From Sneathiella sp. (GTDB lineage Bacteria; Pseudomonadota; Alphaproteobacteria; Sneathiellales; Sneathiellaceae), in assembly GCA_016765515.1 (NCBI GenBank), contig JAESPT010000317.1:1-5909 (forward strand): DNA of 5,909 bases. Direction: 5' to 3'. The first letter of the stretch is position 1; each line of letters begins with the position of its first letter. The translations under genes were made by a program, and so were the position numbers. Shown here in pieces: positions 5,277-5,909 of this stretch. Under the pieces are notes generated by a model. It did no database searches. It saw only the letters and a list, made by a program, of their open reading frames with translations, and was not told the origin of the DNA.

Positions 5277-5837
5277 TCAAGCCTTGCTTAACCACACAAC
5301 GTATCTCAGATCCGTATTGGGATTTATCCCATCAAAGGGATAACAGGTGATCAACATCAATGTCTCTGACGCGTTGGCGTTAGAGATATATAATTCGTCT
5401 GCAGATAAGACCCCTTGATGGACGACTGTCCATTTTTTTCGCCCCTGATCTCTCCCATGAACATAGATAATGTCTTTGATTTTCAGCTTTTCCAAAAACC
5501 GGAAATGAGTATCCCGGTGTCCAAAAATAATGGATCCATTTTCCTTATGTTGTAAGACAGGGCCAAAAGCGAGGTTTCTCATATTATCCCCGCTCAAGAC
5601 ATACCGCGTAACATCAAGCCGCGGCGCAACAATTTTAACCGTTGGGGCGCTGTCAGCCCACGGCCAGGGAAGAAAGTCAGCTCCGGTCTCTTCACCTTTG
5701 ATCCAGGCTCGCTCTATCAAGATTGGTGCGGCCCAGGCCTTGGCGGCTAACAATCCGGCCTGCCCTAATTGCCATGCGGCGAGCATCAAAAGGATCAACA
5801 AAAGGACAGCCGTCAGCAGAGATTTCATAACGATCAT
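5277..5837 (-). CDS. class GN sortase (marine proteobacterial type)
   Basis: This 186-residue cysteine transpeptidase has an N-terminal membrane anchor (about residues 6-32) and a periplasm-facing sortase domain. Catalytic residues are visible: His107 in IFGHRDTHFRFL, Cys165 in LMLITCYPF and Arg178 in DLRYVV. The PWPWADSAP stretch (57-65) and LAFGPV (89-94) are typical of the Gram-negative class. Sortases cut a C-terminal LPxTG-like signal and transfer the substrate to an acceptor; in Gram-negative bacteria the acceptor is not established. The start at 5837 has GGAG (5847-5844) 6 nt upstream, favouring it over the internal Met4. The ATG overlaps the stop of the upstream gene as ATGA, so translation is probably coupled. 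That gene's C-terminus looks like the sortase's own substrate. The 3' end faces cpdB across its terminator. Confidence 0.94.
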   Translation of the reverse strand: MIVMKSLLTAVLLLILLMLAAWQLGQAGLLAAKAWAAPILIERAWIKGEETGADFLPWPWADSAPTVKIVAPRLDVTRYVLSGDNMRNLAFGPVLQHKENGSIIFGHRDTHFRFLEKLKIKDIIYVHGRDQGRKKWTVVHQGVLSADELYISNANASETLMLITCYPFDGINPNTDLRYVVWLSKA

Positions 5838-5909
5838 CCAATTCTCCGGCGATAGAGGAAGAGTATCAGAGCAAGCAAAAGAGTTATCATTCCAGTCCCT
5901 GCATAGAGC
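5834..5909 (-). CDS. C-terminal fragment of the probable sortase substrate (vWA/VIT-type target protein)
   Basis: Reading leftward from the right edge in frame with base 5908, 24 codons lead to a TGA at 5836-5834. They encode a hydrophobic helix (MITLLLALILFLY) followed by the basic tail RRRIG, the classic end of a sortase sorting signal. The TGA overlaps the sortase ATG. In marine proteobacteria the gene next to a class GN sortase usually encodes a large protein with a VIT domain, a von Willebrand A domain and a C-terminal sorting signal; that identity is taken from context, since those domains lie beyond the window. The recognition motif itself should lie just upstream of the visible LYAGTG segment and is not seen. 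Confidence 0.75.
   Translation of the reverse strand, partial: LYAGTGMITLLLALILFLYRRRIG
5844..5847 (-). promoter_or_regulatory. ribosome binding site of the sortase gene inside the upstream gene
   Basis: GGAG on the minus strand lies 6 nt before the sortase ATG and falls within the arginine codons of the upstream gene's C-terminal tail. Together with the ATGA stop/start overlap it indicates an operon with coupled translation of substrate and sortase. Confidence 0.6.

Noticed and set aside
5096..5350. 84-codon plus-strand and 83-codon minus-strand open frames around the cpdB end
   Set aside because: Both overlap the coding end of cpdB and its terminator, and neither has a plausible ribosome site or recognisable product.
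1..5909. Mobile element, prophage, CRISPR or defence system
   Set aside because: No transposase, integrase, terminal repeats, spaced direct repeats or defence-type genes are visible; the lone M15 gene is not enough to call a prophage.

Overview
The window looks like a chromosomal segment of a Gram-negative, probably marine, alphaproteobacterium with moderate G+C. That placement is an inference. It rests on a class GN (marine proteobacterial) sortase with its substrate gene, a DUF3108 envelope protein, a periplasmic CpdB-type nucleotidase with a signal peptide, and an Lrp/AsnC regulator divergent from what looks like an indolepyruvate ferredoxin oxidoreductase gene. No tRNA, rRNA, insertion sequence or CRISPR array is visible.

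Layout, left to right. (1) 1-698: the first 25 codons of a leftward gene that runs off the edge (probable indolepyruvate:ferredoxin oxidoreductase) and a divergent Lrp/AsnC regulator, separated by an AT-rich control region. This is the classic arrangement of a local amino-acid-responsive regulator and its target. (2) 688-2021: a leftward pair, a secreted DUF3108 protein followed by a small M15-family peptidase without signal peptide. The peptidase gene overlaps the end of the regulator gene tail to tail by 11 bp. A good sigma70-like promoter sits directly before the DUF3108 gene. (3) 2122-2925: leftward uppP (undecaprenyl-diphosphatase), ending in a hairpin. Its best start is a GTG. (4) 2926-3249: a 324-bp divergent control region holding an 8+8 bp perfect palindrome on the uppP side and a leader hairpin next to the ribosome binding site of the rightward gene. 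(5) 3250-5211: cpdB-type 2',3'-cyclic-nucleotide phosphodiesterase/3'-nucleotidase, closed by a strong rho-independent terminator. (6) 5277-5909: leftward class GN sortase and, overlapping its start by ATGA, the last 24 codons of the upstream gene. Those codons encode a membrane helix and an RRR tail, exactly the C-terminal sorting signal expected of the sortase's dedicated substrate.

Functionally, most of the window concerns the cell envelope and periplasm: lipid-carrier recycling (UppP), a probable peptidoglycan-type peptidase (M15), a periplasmic or envelope DUF3108 protein, nucleotide scavenging (CpdB) and protein anchoring or processing (sortase). The left end concerns aromatic amino-acid or 2-oxoacid catabolism. 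I do not see a clearly new multi-gene system. The least understood item is the Gram-negative sortase/substrate pair at the right edge, followed by several unexplained inverted repeats in the control regions.
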